Below, piece after piece: positions 33,900-43,014 of a stretch of 64,000 nt of DNA. The DNA comes from DAOUJW01 sp034422115 (GTDB taxonomy: Bacteria > Chloroflexota > Dehalococcoidia > Lucifugimonadales > UBA2985), in the NCBI GenBank assembly GCA_034422115.1, contig DAOUJW010000015.1, positions 62,001 to 126,000 of the forward strand, given 5' to 3'. The notes below the pieces were generated by a model, which was given only the letters and a program-made list of their open reading frames with translations, had not been told where the DNA came from and made no database searches. Position 1 is the stretch's first letter, and each line of letters opens with the position of its first letter. The translations under genes were made by a program, and so were the position numbers.

Positions 33900-35530
33900 C
33901 AAACTCGCACGGCCCCGGCAAGTACCTGGGCGTGGTTGTCGGCGGCTCCCTCAGCCGTGGCGTGGACGTGAGGCTGGACGCGCAGTCCCAGGTCGAGGAG
34001 ATGGCCCTGGGGCAGCACGTTGTGATACAGGGCAGCAGCCGTCGCTTCTTCGGGGTGATAACTGACATAGCCCTGGAGTCCTCGGACGAGTCCCTGCGCG
34101 GAAGCCCGCCCGATCTGTCAAACCCCATCGTCGCGCAGGTGGTCGCCAACACCGCGACCTACGCGACCCTCCGCGTCCTGCCGATGCTTGCGCTGGAGGG
34201 AGCGCTGGCCGCCGTGGACGGCCCGACGCCCGCCAAGACCGTGCCGTCCCACTTCGCCCCCGTGCACCTGGCGTCGGAGGAGGACATCCAGATGGTGTTC
34301 GGAGCGGAGGACCACAGGCACTTCTGGGTCGGCAACCCCCTGGATATGGAGACCCGCGTGTGCCTGGACCTGGAGGAGTTCGTCAAGCGCTCCAACGGCG
34401 TCTTCGGCAAGAGCGGCACCGGCAAGAGCTTCCTCACCCGCCTGCTGCTGGTGGGCATTCTGCAGAAGAGCGCGGCGGTGAACCTGGTGTTTGACATGGA
34501 GAGCGAGTACGGCTGGATGGGCACGTCCGAGGGCGCGGGCATGGTCAAGGGCATCAAGCAGCTCTTCCCGTCCCAGGTGAGCGTCTTCTCCCTGGACGAT
34601 GAGCACAGCCGCAGGCGCGGCGTCTCCCCCGACTACCTGATACGCGTGGGATACAACCAGATCACGCCGGAGGACGTCGAGCTGCTGCGGGAGACCCTGG
34701 GCCTTTCGGAGGTGGCCGCGGACGCCGCCTACAACCTGGCGGGCCACTTCGGGCAGGATCGATGGCTGCGGAGCTTCCTGGAGCTTGGCGGCCAGGATCT
34801 GCGAGACCTGGCATCCGCCATCAACGTCAACGAGAGAGCGCTGTCCACCCTGCACAACCGGCTGGGCAGGCTCCGCCGCTTCCACTTCATCACTGAGCGG
34901 GAGTCCGAGGAGTCGGTGGAGGAGATACTGCGCAACCTGGACAGGGGCATTCACGTGGTGGTGGAGTTCGGGCGGTACAGGCACGAGCTATCGGCCTACA
35001 TGCTGGTAGCCAACCTGCTGACCCGTCGTATACACGACCGGTACGTGAGGCGCAAGGAGGAGGCTATGGGCGACTCGTCCAGGGAGCCCCGGCCGCTGGT
35101 CATCACCATCGAGGAGGCGCACAGGTTCCTCAGCCCCAGCATCGCTTCGCAGACGACTTTCGGAAACATCGCCCGGGAGATGCGCAAGTACAACGTGACG
35201 CTGCTGGTGGTGGACCAGCGGCCCAGCGGGATTGAGGAGGAGGTGATGAGCCAGCTTGGGACAAAGCTGTCCTGCCTGCTGGACAACGAGCGGGACGTGG
35301 ACGCGGTGACGGCGGGCGTCTCCGGGGCCAGGGAGCTGCGGTCTGTGCTGAGCAAGCTGGAGAGCAAGCAGCAGTCGCTGATATTCGGTCACTCGGTGCC
35401 GATGCCGATAGTGGTCAGGGTGCGGGACTACGGCACCAACGAGTCCTACCGGGAGCTGGGCTTCCGGGAGGCGTCGGAGATACGGCGGGAGATGGAGCGT
35501 GACGCCAGCGACCTGTTTGGGGGGCGATAA
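33896..35530 (+). CDS. herA: HerA-like hexameric DNA translocase
   Basis: 544 residues from ATG 33896 (ATGA overlap with the upstream gene). The N-terminal HAS-barrel (LGVVVGGSLSRGVDVRLD ... GQHVVIQGSSRRFFGVITDI) precedes a FtsK/HerA RecA-like core. Walker A is GKSGTGKS at 171-178; Walker B reads LVITIEEAHRFLSP; the sensor and arginine-finger region is LLVVDQRPSGIEEEVMSQLGTK. With NurA it should process DNA double-strand ends. HerA is also used by some phage-defence operons, but nothing here points to that. Confidence 0.92.
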   Translation: MTNSHGPGKYLGVVVGGSLSRGVDVRLDAQSQVEEMALGQHVVIQGSSRRFFGVITDIALESSDESLRGSPPDLSNPIVAQVVANTATYATLRVLPMLALEGALAAVDGPTPAKTVPSHFAPVHLASEEDIQMVFGAEDHRHFWVGNPLDMETRVCLDLEEFVKRSNGVFGKSGTGKSFLTRLLLVGILQKSAAVNLVFDMESEYGWMGTSEGAGMVKGIKQLFPSQVSVFSLDDEHSRRRGVSPDYLIRVGYNQITPEDVELLRETLGLSEVAADAAYNLAGHFGQDRWLRSFLELGGQDLRDLASAINVNERALSTLHNRLGRLRRFHFITERESEESVEEILRNLDRGIHVVVEFGRYRHELSAYMLVANLLTRRIHDRYVRRKEEAMGDSSREPRPLVITIEEAHRFLSPSIASQTTFGNIAREMRKYNVTLLVVDQRPSGIEEEVMSQLGTKLSCLLDNERDVDAVTAGVSGARELRSVLSKLESKQQSLIFGHSVPMPIVVRVRDYGTNESYRELGFREASEIRREMERDASDLFGGR

Positions 35531-35854
35531 GGGATTCCTGAATCTGCCCCTGATCGTCATTCCCGCGCAAGGAGACATTTGCGTAACTTGCCACCAAGCC
35601 CCATACAGTGTCATTCTGAGCGAAGCGAAGAATCCAAGGGCGTCCACCAACTACATCGCAGCTTTGCGTACAGAGACTTTGGATTCTTCACTTCGCTACG
35701 CTCCGTTCAGAATGACAGTTGGGGCACTTCTTTTGGGACAACGCTGGAGTTGTTCAAAGGCCTCCCTGCCCAGGAATCCAGCGCCCCTGTGATATAATCG
35801 GCAATTGGCAAGGCAGCAAGGCAATTGAACACCTGAATATACAAAAAGCCCCAC
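35531..35854. repeat. Gap with MITE-like element M1, copy 4 (35571-35765), carrying an S1 pair
   Basis: Ends GGAGACATTTGCGTAAC and CAAAGGCCTCC sit inside a split P1 hairpin (CATTCCCGCGCAA before, CTGCCCAGGAATCC after). Within it are S1 repeats ATTCTGAGCGAAGCGAAGAA and its inverted partner (about 35612-35716). An extended -10 (TGATATAAT near 35790-35798) probably serves the next gene. Confidence 0.75.
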
Positions 35855-36214
35855 ATGACCAACCAACCCTCCGTACAGAACGACCTGGACGCCATGCTCC
35901 TCCCCTGGAGCGAGGTGTCGGCGCGCAGGATGTTCGGAGGGCACGGGTACTTTGTGGGCGACCGGCTCTTCGCCGTCTACCACAAGGGCGCAGTGGCAAC
36001 CAAGCTCCCCGACCCCGACCGCACCCAGGCCCTGGACGACGGCCGCGCCAGGCCATTCACGCCACACCCTGGCAGACCCTTCGGCGACTGGGTTGAGTTC
36101 TCCGTGGAAGAATCCGGCGGAGTAGAAGCGCTACTGCCCTGGCTTCAAAAGGCCTTTGAGTACGTCCAGGTGACGCCGCCCAAGGGTCGGAAGGCCTCCG
36201 GGAGAAAGGGATGA
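35855..36214 (+). CDS. TfoX N-terminal domain protein
   Basis: 119 residues with the TfoX-N fold: VSARRMFGGHGYFVGDRLFAVYHKGAVATKLPD, PFTPHPGRPFGDWVEFSVEE. Stand-alone proteins of this type are common; their function is not established. It overlaps the purD start by four bases (ATGA), so it is translationally coupled to purine synthesis genes. A basic tail (PPKGRKASGRKG) ends the protein. Confidence 0.85.
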   Translation: MTNQPSVQNDLDAMLLPWSEVSARRMFGGHGYFVGDRLFAVYHKGAVATKLPDPDRTQALDDGRARPFTPHPGRPFGDWVEFSVEESGGVEALLPWLQKAFEYVQVTPPKGRKASGRKG

Positions 36215-37482
36215 AGGCGCTGGTGGTTGGAGGTGGCGCGAGAGAGCACGCCATCGCCTGGAAGCTGCGCCAAAGCCCACTGGTGGATGAGCTGTTCGTG
36301 GCACCCGGCAACGCAGGGACGGCGGCCATAGCAACCAACCTGCCCGTCGCCGACACCGACCTGGAGGGGCTGGCGCAGGCGGCGCTTAGTCACGGCGTAG
36401 ACCTGACAGTCGTGGGGCCGGAGGTGCCCCTGGACATGGGCATTGTGGACCGGTTCCAGGCCGCGGGCCTGACCGTCTTCGGCCCTACGCAGGCGGCGGC
36501 CCGCATCGAGAGCAGCAAGGTCTTCGCCAAGGAGCTTATGCTCAAGCACGGCGTCCCGACGGGAAGCGCGGAGGTCTTCGACTCCTACGATGAGGCTGAG
36601 CGCTACGTCAAGAGCCACTCCTCTGCCCTTGTGGTCAAGGCGGACGGCCTGGCGGCGGGCAAGGGCGTCACGGTGGCTGACACCCGGCAGGCGGCCCTCA
36701 ACGCCCTGCGGGAGTGCATGGTGGAGCGGGTGTTTGGCGCGTCCGGCGACCGCGTGCTGGTGGAGGAGCGCCTTACTGGCAGAGAGGTGAGCGTGTTCGC
36801 GTTTGTGGATGGCGAGACGGTGTCGCCGATGGTCGCCGCCTGCGACTACAAGCGCGTCCACGACAGCGACCGCGGCCCCAACACCGGCGGCATGGGAGCC
36901 TACAGCCCCCCGGAGTTCTGGACCGCCGACCTGGAGCGGGAGGTCCGCGACGCCATCATGGAGCCAACGGCCCGCGCCCTTGTCAGCGAGGGATGCCCCT
37001 ACAGTGGCGTCCTCTACGGCGGCCTGATTCTGACCGACGACGGCCCCAAGGTCATCGAGTTCAACTGCCGGCTGGGAGACCCGGAGGCGCAGGTCATTTT
37101 GCCGCGCCTGTCGTCAGACCTGGTGGAGATACTCCTCGCCGTCCTGGAAGGCCGTTTGAGCGAGACGGCCATTGAGTGGAGCAGCGACGCCTGCGTGGGG
37201 GTGGTGATGGCCTCCGGCGGGTATCCCGCAAGCTACGAGACCGGGTTCGCCATATCCGGGATCCCCCAGGCCCAGGAGACGGCGGAGGTGTTCCACGCCG
37301 GGACCCGCCCGGCGGACGACGGCGTCGGGCCGGTGACCTCCGGCGGCCGGGTGCTGACCGTCGTGGGCAGGGGCGCGAGCCTGGCGGAGGCCGCGAATCG
37401 GGCCTACGGCAGCGTAGAGAAGGTCAGCTTTGCAGGCGGCTTCTATCGAAGAGACATTGCAGCGAGAACAGGAGTTGAGTAA
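36211..37482 (+). CDS. purD: Phosphoribosylamine-glycine ligase
   Basis: Second step of de novo purine synthesis. The 423-residue ATP-grasp enzyme has the N-terminal VVGGGAREHAIAWKL, FGPTQAAARIESSKVFAKELM, VVKADGLAAGKGVTVA, GDRVLVEERLTGREVSVFAF, YKRVHDSDRGPNTGGMGAYSP and FNCRLGDPEAQV. It overlaps both neighbours: TfoX-N upstream and purE downstream (shared TAATG). Confidence 0.97.
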   Translation: MKALVVGGGAREHAIAWKLRQSPLVDELFVAPGNAGTAAIATNLPVADTDLEGLAQAALSHGVDLTVVGPEVPLDMGIVDRFQAAGLTVFGPTQAAARIESSKVFAKELMLKHGVPTGSAEVFDSYDEAERYVKSHSSALVVKADGLAAGKGVTVADTRQAALNALRECMVERVFGASGDRVLVEERLTGREVSVFAFVDGETVSPMVAACDYKRVHDSDRGPNTGGMGAYSPPEFWTADLEREVRDAIMEPTARALVSEGCPYSGVLYGGLILTDDGPKVIEFNCRLGDPEAQVILPRLSSDLVEILLAVLEGRLSETAIEWSSDACVGVVMASGGYPASYETGFAISGIPQAQETAEVFHAGTRPADDGVGPVTSGGRVLTVVGRGASLAEAANRAYGSVEKVSFAGGFYRRDIAARTGVE

Positions 37483-37940
37483 TGCCACTGGTAGGCGTAG
37501 TAATAGGCAGTCGGTCAGACGAGTCGGTGATACAGGACACCGTGACGGTGCTGGATGAGATGGGAATCTCCAACGAGGTGTCGGCCATATCCGCGCACCG
37601 CTCCCCGGAGAGGGCCAGGGAGTACGCAAAGGGCGCAAAGGAGCGGGGCGTGGAGGTGATAATAGCAGCGGCCGGAGGCTCTGCGGCGCTGCCCGGGGTT
37701 ATGGCCTCCTGGACCACCCTGCCCGTCATAGGCATACCCCTGACCTCCAGCGCGCTGGGAGGCGTGGACTCCCTTCACTCCATAGCCCAGATGCCGCCCG
37801 GAGTGCCAGTGGCCTGCGTGTCCATCGGCTCCTGGGGGGCGCGCAACGCCGCCTACCTGGCCGCGTCCATCCTCGGCCTCAAGCACGAGGACATCAGAGA
37901 GAAGTATGAGGCGTATCGCGAACGACTTGCGGCCGGCTAG
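37482..37940 (+). CDS. purE: N5-carboxyaminoimidazole ribonucleotide mutase
   Basis: Converts N5-CAIR to CAIR. The 152-residue product has GVVIGSRSDESV, the ISAHRSPERA motif (catalytic His) and AAAGGSAALPGV. The N5-CAIR route normally needs PurK, which is not in this window, so class I versus class II PurE is not settled. The start shares its first base with the purD stop; the end overlaps the lipoprotein gene by 35 bp. Confidence 0.95.
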   Translation: MPLVGVVIGSRSDESVIQDTVTVLDEMGISNEVSAISAHRSPERAREYAKGAKERGVEVIIAAAGGSAALPGVMASWTTLPVIGIPLTSSALGGVDSLHSIAQMPPGVPVACVSIGSWGARNAAYLAASILGLKHEDIREKYEAYRERLAAG

Positions 37941-38463
37941 CCTCCGCCCTCTCTTCCTCTTTCCGACGCTGGCCCTTGCCCTTCTCCTGGCGGCTTGCGC
38001 AGCCTCGACGCCGCCTGAGGAGGTCGTGGACGCCTACCTGTCCGACACGATGCGCGGAGACGCCCGGACCGCCCTTGAGCGATGGGAGCTGTCGGAGCTT
38101 GGGCCTGCGCCCCTTGATCTGGACCCGGGACAGCAGAGCATCCGGCTGGAGGCGCGCCGTGAGCTGGCAGAGGCGTTGACAGAGGCCCTGAGCGCGGCCG
38201 GCGACACCCTCCGATGGGAGCGTAGCGGCCTGACCCTCTACGACATCCGTGACGGCATTGCCAACCTCACGGAGGACGAGGGCGAGGCAAACGTGGCTAC
38301 GGTGGAGGTCAACCTGGCAGTTGACCGCAGCAGTGAGCCTGCCCTGGAGGAGCAGCTTGTCTTCACGCTGTGGAAGGGCGCAGACGGCGGCTGGATCATC
38401 ACGGGGCTGGACAAAGGCCTCCCGGTGCTGGAGGGCTTTCTGGAAGAGCTAAGAAAGGCCTGA
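37906..38463 (+). CDS. Predicted lipoprotein, unknown function
   Basis: 185 residues with a lipoprotein signal: basic start MRRIANDLRPASLRP, hydrophobic LFLFPTLALALLLAACA with a lipobox Cys. The mature part resembles small NTF2-like or DUF4878-type domains (PPEEVVDAYLSDTMRGDARTALERWE ... LVFTLWKGADGGWIITGL), which is a structural guess. It overlaps purE, so it may be coexpressed, although its job is unlikely to be in purine synthesis. Confidence 0.7.
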   Translation: MRRIANDLRPASLRPLFLFPTLALALLLAACAASTPPEEVVDAYLSDTMRGDARTALERWELSELGPAPLDLDPGQQSIRLEARRELAEALTEALSAAGDTLRWERSGLTLYDIRDGIANLTEDEGEANVATVEVNLAVDRSSEPALEEQLVFTLWKGADGGWIITGLDKGLPVLEGFLEELRKA

Positions 38464-38766
38464 ATAAGTCCAATCCACTCCCGCGAAGCCTGCCCCGTAC
38501 CTGATACGGGGGCGGGAGTCCACATCCCGCCCCTCCTGGATTCCTGCCTACGCAGACCTTTGAATAATCCCAAACCCCTTCCCCCGCTTGCGGGGGAGGG
38601 TCAGGATGGGGGCAAAAAAGAGGCGAGTCCACGCACGGCTCACCCCCATCTCAATCTTCCCCCTTGAAGGGGGAAGAGGTTATTCAAAGGTCTGCCTGCG
38701 CAGGAATCGTGGTGAAGGTATGTCCTTAGGCGGAATAGTCTTGTTTCTAACTTGCTCAGAATAACC
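38464..38766. repeat. Gap with MITE-like element M1, copy 3 (38552-38695)
   Basis: M1 ends GCAGACCTTTGAATAA and TTATTCAAAGGTCTGC enclose two inverted copies of a CCCCCGCTTGCGGGGGAGGG-type repeat. The element splits a P1 hairpin (GATTCCTGCCTAC before; CTGCGCAGGAATC after). A D1-like piece precedes it. No gene. Confidence 0.75.
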
Positions 38767-39357
38767 CTATGGGCGTGTAATGACACCGCAGGCCACGCGG
38801 TTGCCGGTGTCCGACTCACTTTCTCCATAGGAATCTGGCTTTTCGTGAACGATGATTGCAGAGCCGTCGGCATCGAATATCGAGTGCCCCACGCCGATGT
38901 CCAGCGTGATGCCAACGGTAAAGAAATCGGCGCGCGCAGAGCCGTCTGAGGCGGCGTAGATGTTGGGCAGGTCGCCGCCGTGTCCTCCACCCGACCCGCC
39001 ACCCTTCCAGGCCTGATGGATAAAACCGTGTTCCGCGTCAGTGGGGTTGAAGTGATCACCGGCAGCGCTGAAGTCAGGCGTACAGGCGCCGTTTTCGTGG
39101 ATAATGAAGGCATGGCCGCCCGGCGTCAGTCCCTCCAAGTCGGCCATCACAAGGACGCCGGTGGCCGCTTGCCGGAATGTAACGGTTCCCATGGAAGCGC
39201 CATCCGGCGATTCTAGCTCGGCTGCCGCTGTCAAGCCCAGTGTGGGTTCAAAGGCCTCGCCGGACCGGAAGTTCAGCAGGGCCAGTATTCCAGCGACAAT
39301 TATGACTATGATCGCCAGAGGCGCCAGAAAAATAGCCCATTCCGGTCTCCAACTCAT
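38767..39357 (-). CDS. Membrane-anchored Cu/Zn superoxide dismutase-like protein missing one copper ligand
   Basis: 196 residues: membrane anchor about 8-30, then a SodC domain. Zn and Cu ligands align as His87, His102, His110, His126, Asp129 and His171; Cys92 and Cys190 match the structural disulfide, and Arg187 the active-site arginine. In the usual HGFHVHE motif the first copper histidine is replaced: here it is HAFIIHE, with Ile85. The Cu site is thus incomplete and dismutase activity is doubtful. The domain should face outside the membrane. Single gene, reverse strand, between purine clusters. Confidence 0.85.
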   Translation of the reverse strand: MSWRPEWAIFLAPLAIIVIIVAGILALLNFRSGEAFEPTLGLTAAAELESPDGASMGTVTFRQAATGVLVMADLEGLTPGGHAFIIHENGACTPDFSAAGDHFNPTDAEHGFIHQAWKGGGSGGGHGGDLPNIYAASDGSARADFFTVGITLDIGVGHSIFDADGSAIIVHEKPDSYGESESDTGNRVACGVITRP

Positions 39358-39890
39358 TCCGGGTCATCTCCTCGGCCGTGGAGTTTCGATTACAGCAGCG
39401 TTCACTGCTACCACGCCTGACGCTTGAGGTTGGCTTGCATCTATCCGGTCAAGATAAGGGAACATTGGGAGACACAATGATAACATATATCATCAAGCGC
39501 CGTTTGCCCAAGCCCCGGCCTGCTCTTGCAGCCAAGCGCGGCGCCAAGCTTCAAGATGGAGAGTTTCGGATGAGAGGACAACCTGCATTTGAGACTAGAT
39601 ACCGAAAAACGATGAGTTCTCCAGGTCACATTGAGATGCAGCCTGGCGCTTCACTCTGAATACCCGCCTTCAGATGGCTATTCGCTTACTACATTGGGCG
39701 CTCGCAAACACACAAAAGATGCTTGACTCACCGATTACAGGTCTACCCGATACCCGGGCGTCTGGCTTCCCAACGCTGCTTCATCAAGCGCCAGATTTTG
39801 GCCTCTTTCAGGTGTGAAATCATCTTGTTACCAGCCCAAAGACGGGGTATGATTTTATATCGTGGAATCACAAGTCCGCAGAGGTGAAGG
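39358..39890. other. 530-bp gap without a convincing gene
   Basis: A 60-codon frame from ATG 39477 (MITYIIKRRLPKPRPALAAK at its start, with GGGAGA upstream) is possible but has no recognisable family. TATGATTTTATATC near 39847 is the likely promoter region for purB. No dispersed repeat of the window's families is seen here. Confidence 0.4.
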
Positions 39891-41186
39891 TTGATAGACA
39901 GGTACGCCCGGCCCGCCATGAAGATGGTCTGGTCGGAGGAGAACAAGAACAGCAAGTGGCTCCAGGTGGAGTTGGCCGTGTGCGAGGCGTGGACCGAGGA
40001 GGGCGTCATCCCATCCGAGGACATGGCCAGGCTGCGGAAGGCCCAGTACGACCCCGTGCGACTCCAGGAGGTGTTCCAGCGCACCCGCCACGACATGACC
40101 GCCTTCCTCCAATCGGTGACGGCCGGACTTGGCGAGGAGGGCCGCTGGATACACATGGGGCTGACCTCCAACGACGTGCAGGACACCGCCCAGGGCCTTC
40201 AGCTAATGGAGGCCTCCGACATCCTGCTGGAGGACGTCGACTGCCTGCTGGAGGCGCTCCAGCGACGGGCCGTTGAGCACAAGTACACGCCCATGATGGG
40301 CCGCACCCACGGCGTCCACGCCGAACCCACCACCCTCGGACTGAAGCTGGCCATGTGGTGGGACGAGATGCGCCGCCACAGGCATCGCCTGGAGGAGGCC
40401 AGGAGCAACGCCGGCGTTGGCAAGATATCCGGCGCGGTCGGCACCTACGCCACGGTCCCGCCACAGATAGAGGAGCGTGTGTGCTCCAGGCTTGGCCTGG
40501 GAGTAGAGACCATATCCAACCAGATAGTTCAGCGAGACCGCCACGCCCAGTTCGTGACCACATTGGCGATGATTGCCGCCTCCCTTGAGAAGTTCGCAAC
40601 GGAGATCAGGGGCCTCCAGAAGACGGAGGTGCGTGAGGCGGAGGAGCCCTTCGGCGAGGGACAGACCGGCTCCTCGGCAATGCCCCACAAGCGCAACCCT
40701 GAGCTTTCGGAGAGGGTGTGCGGCCTGGCGCGGCTCATCCGGGGCCACGCCGTGACTGCCCTGGAGAACGTGGCCCTGTGGCACGAGCGGGACATCAGCC
40801 ACTCCTCGGCTGAGCGCCTCATCCTGCCAGACTCCTGCATGGCGCTGGACTACATCCTGGACATCTTCACGGGCGTGATGCGCGGCCTCCGCGTGTACCC
40901 GGACAGGATGAAGCAGAACATTGAGATGACCAGGGGCCTGGTGTTCTCCCAGAGGGTGATGCTGGCCCTTGTCGAAAGCGGCCTCAGCCGTGAGCGCGCC
41001 TACGAGATCACCCAGCGCTGTGCCATGCGGTCGTGGGAGGAGTCCCTGGACTTCCGCCAGCTTCTGCGTGACGAGCCTGACGTTACGGAGCGCCTGCCCG
41101 GCGAGTCGCTGGAGTCCATATTCGACTACAACTACTACATGAGGTTCGTGGAAACATCCTTCATGCGGCTGAACATCGAGGAGTGA
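39891..41186 (+). CDS. purB: Adenylosuccinate lyase
   Basis: Cleaves SAICAR and adenylosuccinate. The 431-residue fumarase/aspartase-superfamily protein has the signature GSSAMPHKRNP near 256, with the catalytic Ser in the flexible loop, and GRTHGVHAEPTTLG with the catalytic His. Start TTG 39891, preceded by GAGGTG, giving MIDRYARPAMKMVWSEENK. Followed 3 bp later by purC. Confidence 0.97.
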   Translation: MIDRYARPAMKMVWSEENKNSKWLQVELAVCEAWTEEGVIPSEDMARLRKAQYDPVRLQEVFQRTRHDMTAFLQSVTAGLGEEGRWIHMGLTSNDVQDTAQGLQLMEASDILLEDVDCLLEALQRRAVEHKYTPMMGRTHGVHAEPTTLGLKLAMWWDEMRRHRHRLEEARSNAGVGKISGAVGTYATVPPQIEERVCSRLGLGVETISNQIVQRDRHAQFVTTLAMIAASLEKFATEIRGLQKTEVREAEEPFGEGQTGSSAMPHKRNPELSERVCGLARLIRGHAVTALENVALWHERDISHSSAERLILPDSCMALDYILDIFTGVMRGLRVYPDRMKQNIEMTRGLVFSQRVMLALVESGLSRERAYEITQRCAMRSWEESLDFRQLLRDEPDVTERLPGESLESIFDYNYYMRFVETSFMRLNIEE

Positions 41187-41189
41187 GCA

Positions 41190-42110
41190 ATGAGTACGTC
41201 GCTAGAGCCTGTAAGAGATACCAGCCTGCCCAACCGCCTCTACACCGGCAAGGTGCGGGACACCTACGACATGGGTGACGGCCTCCTTCTAATGGTGGCC
41301 ACGGACCGCATCTCCGCCTTTGACGTCGTCCTGCCCACGGCCATTCCCCAGAAGGGCATGGTGCTGTCCCGGTTGTCGGCGTACTGGTTTGAGAAGACGG
41401 GCCACATCGTGCCCAATCACCTGGTCGCTATGGCGTACGACACCGGCAATCAGGCCGTCCCGGACAACCTGCCAGCCGAGGTCGCTGCCCGCGCGATGGT
41501 GGTGAAACGAGCCAATCGAATCGACATCGAGTGCGTTGTGCGGGGGTACATCACCGGGTCTGCGTGGGCGGAGTACCAGGCGGAGGGCACCGTGGGCGGC
41601 GGCGCAATGCCGACGGGTATGCGCGAAGGCGACACCTTCCCGGAACCCCTCTTCACCCCCACCACCAAGGCGGAGACCGGCCACGACATGCCCATGAGCC
41701 TCCAGGAGGTGCGCGACATGGTGGGCAGCGAGATGGCGACTAGGCTGGAGGACGCCACCCGCCGCGTCTACGAGTACGCCAGGGACGACGCCAGGGCCAA
41801 GGGCATTATCATCGCCGACACCAAGCTGGAGTTCGGGACACTGGGCGACGAGCTGATTCTGATAGACGAGCTTCTGACGCCGGACTCCAGCCGCTTCTGG
41901 GACGCCGCCCTGTACGAGCCGGGCAAGTCCCAGCCCAACTTTGACAAGCAGTACGTCCGAGACTGGCTGTCCGCCAGCGGCTGGGACCGTGAGCCTCCCG
42001 CGCCGGAGCTTCCCCCGGACGTGGTCGAGAGGACCCGCACCCGCTACATAGAGGCCTACGAGCGCATCACCGGCCAGGGGTGGGAGGCGGCCGCGGGGAC
42101 AGGGGGCTGA
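41190..42110 (+). CDS. purC: Phosphoribosylaminoimidazole-succinocarboxamide synthase
   Basis: SAICAR synthase, 306 residues, the long form. Conserved parts: LYTGKVRDTYDMGDGLLLMVATDRISAFDVVLP, VVRGYITGSAWAEY, IIIADTKLEFGTLGDELILIDELLTPDSSRFW. Coupled to purB upstream (3-bp gap) and to the DUF3105 gene downstream (TGATG overlap). Confidence 0.97.
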   Translation: MSTSLEPVRDTSLPNRLYTGKVRDTYDMGDGLLLMVATDRISAFDVVLPTAIPQKGMVLSRLSAYWFEKTGHIVPNHLVAMAYDTGNQAVPDNLPAEVAARAMVVKRANRIDIECVVRGYITGSAWAEYQAEGTVGGGAMPTGMREGDTFPEPLFTPTTKAETGHDMPMSLQEVRDMVGSEMATRLEDATRRVYEYARDDARAKGIIIADTKLEFGTLGDELILIDELLTPDSSRFWDAALYEPGKSQPNFDKQYVRDWLSASGWDREPPAPELPPDVVERTRTRYIEAYERITGQGWEAAAGTGG

Positions 42111-42751
42111 TGGCCGCCAGGCAGCGAGAGCGCAGGCGCAGGGCCCACGAGCGGGCCCAGCACCGTGAGGAGCGTCGTGAAAGGAGGCGGGGGCGTCGCC
42201 GTGTCCTCAGGTGGGTTGTCGGCGGATTTGTCGGCGTGGTGTTCCTGATTATAGTCATCTCCCTGATAATACCCCCCAACCTGGACCTCAGCGCCCTTGG
42301 CGGCGCCGGTAGCGCAACCTCCGCTGAAGAGGGCGGCCAGGTGCAGATACAGGGCAAGTTCGAGATTGAGCGGGGCGAGTCTCACCAGCCCTACAACTCC
42401 TTCCCGCCCACGTCGGGCTGGTACTACGCCATACCCACAGATGATATAGCCTGGGGCGTCCGGGACGAGCCCATTGTGGAGGAGGAGCAGGTCTCCTACC
42501 TGGTGCGCGGCGCTGTTCTGGTGCAGTACAACTGCGCCATCGAGTGCCCAAGCCTTGTGAGGAACCTGGAGCGCGTGGTGGACAACTACCGGGAGGCCGT
42601 GATACTGGCCCCGTACGAGAACATGCCCTCGACGGTGGCTCTGACAGCCTGGGGCTGGATTGACGCCTTTGAGGAGGACGAGTTCAGCGAAGCCAGGGTC
42701 AACGACTTCATTCTGACGCACATAGGCCAGGGGCCGGACGACTTCCGATAG
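42110..42751 (+). CDS. DUF3105 membrane-anchored protein
   Basis: 213 residues: a very basic head (RQRERRRRAHERAQHREERR), a membrane helix about 37-58 (WVVGGFVGVVFLIIVISLII), then a DUF3105 domain outside the membrane (YNSFPPTSGWYYAIPTDD, VLVQYNCAIECPSLVRNL, ILAPYENMPSTVALTAWGW). The family usually has a PPTSGPHY motif, here PPTSGWYY. Function unknown. It interrupts purC and purS within one apparent operon. The gene at 51730 has the same head-anchor-domain layout. Confidence 0.85.
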   Translation: MAARQRERRRRAHERAQHREERRERRRGRRRVLRWVVGGFVGVVFLIIVISLIIPPNLDLSALGGAGSATSAEEGGQVQIQGKFEIERGESHQPYNSFPPTSGWYYAIPTDDIAWGVRDEPIVEEEQVSYLVRGAVLVQYNCAIECPSLVRNLERVVDNYREAVILAPYENMPSTVALTAWGWIDAFEEDEFSEARVNDFILTHIGQGPDDFR

Positions 42752-42759
42752 GGGCATCT

Positions 42760-43014
42760 ATGTTTCTGGCAAGAGTGTACGTGACCCTCAAGCCCACCGT
42801 TAACGACCCCCAGGGCAAGACCATCCTGGGCGGGCTGAAGGCCCTGGGCTTCGACCTCGCCAGCGACGTGCGGGCCGGCAAGTACCTGGAGATCAAGCTG
42901 GACGGCGATGAGCGCGCCCTAGCGGAGGCGCAGGTGGAGGAGATGTGCGACAAGCTGCTGGCCAACCCCGTCATTGAGAGCTACCGCTATGACGTGGAGG
43001 AGTTTCCGGGATAG
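42760..43014 (+). CDS. purS: Phosphoribosylformylglycinamidine synthase subunit PurS
   Basis: 84-residue PurS, the small bridging subunit of the PurLQS complex. Motifs: VYVTLKPTVNDPQGKTI, GKYLEIKLDGD, CDKLLANPVIESYRYDVE. purQ and purL usually follow but here a repeat-filled gap and reverse-strand genes do, so they must be elsewhere. Confidence 0.93.
   Translation: MFLARVYVTLKPTVNDPQGKTILGGLKALGFDLASDVRAGKYLEIKLDGDERALAEAQVEEMCDKLLANPVIESYRYDVEEFPG

Noticed and set aside
39378..39659. 93-codon frame before purB
   Set aside because: No recognisable family, no good ribosome-binding site for the long form; only a shorter 60-codon version is mentioned as possible.
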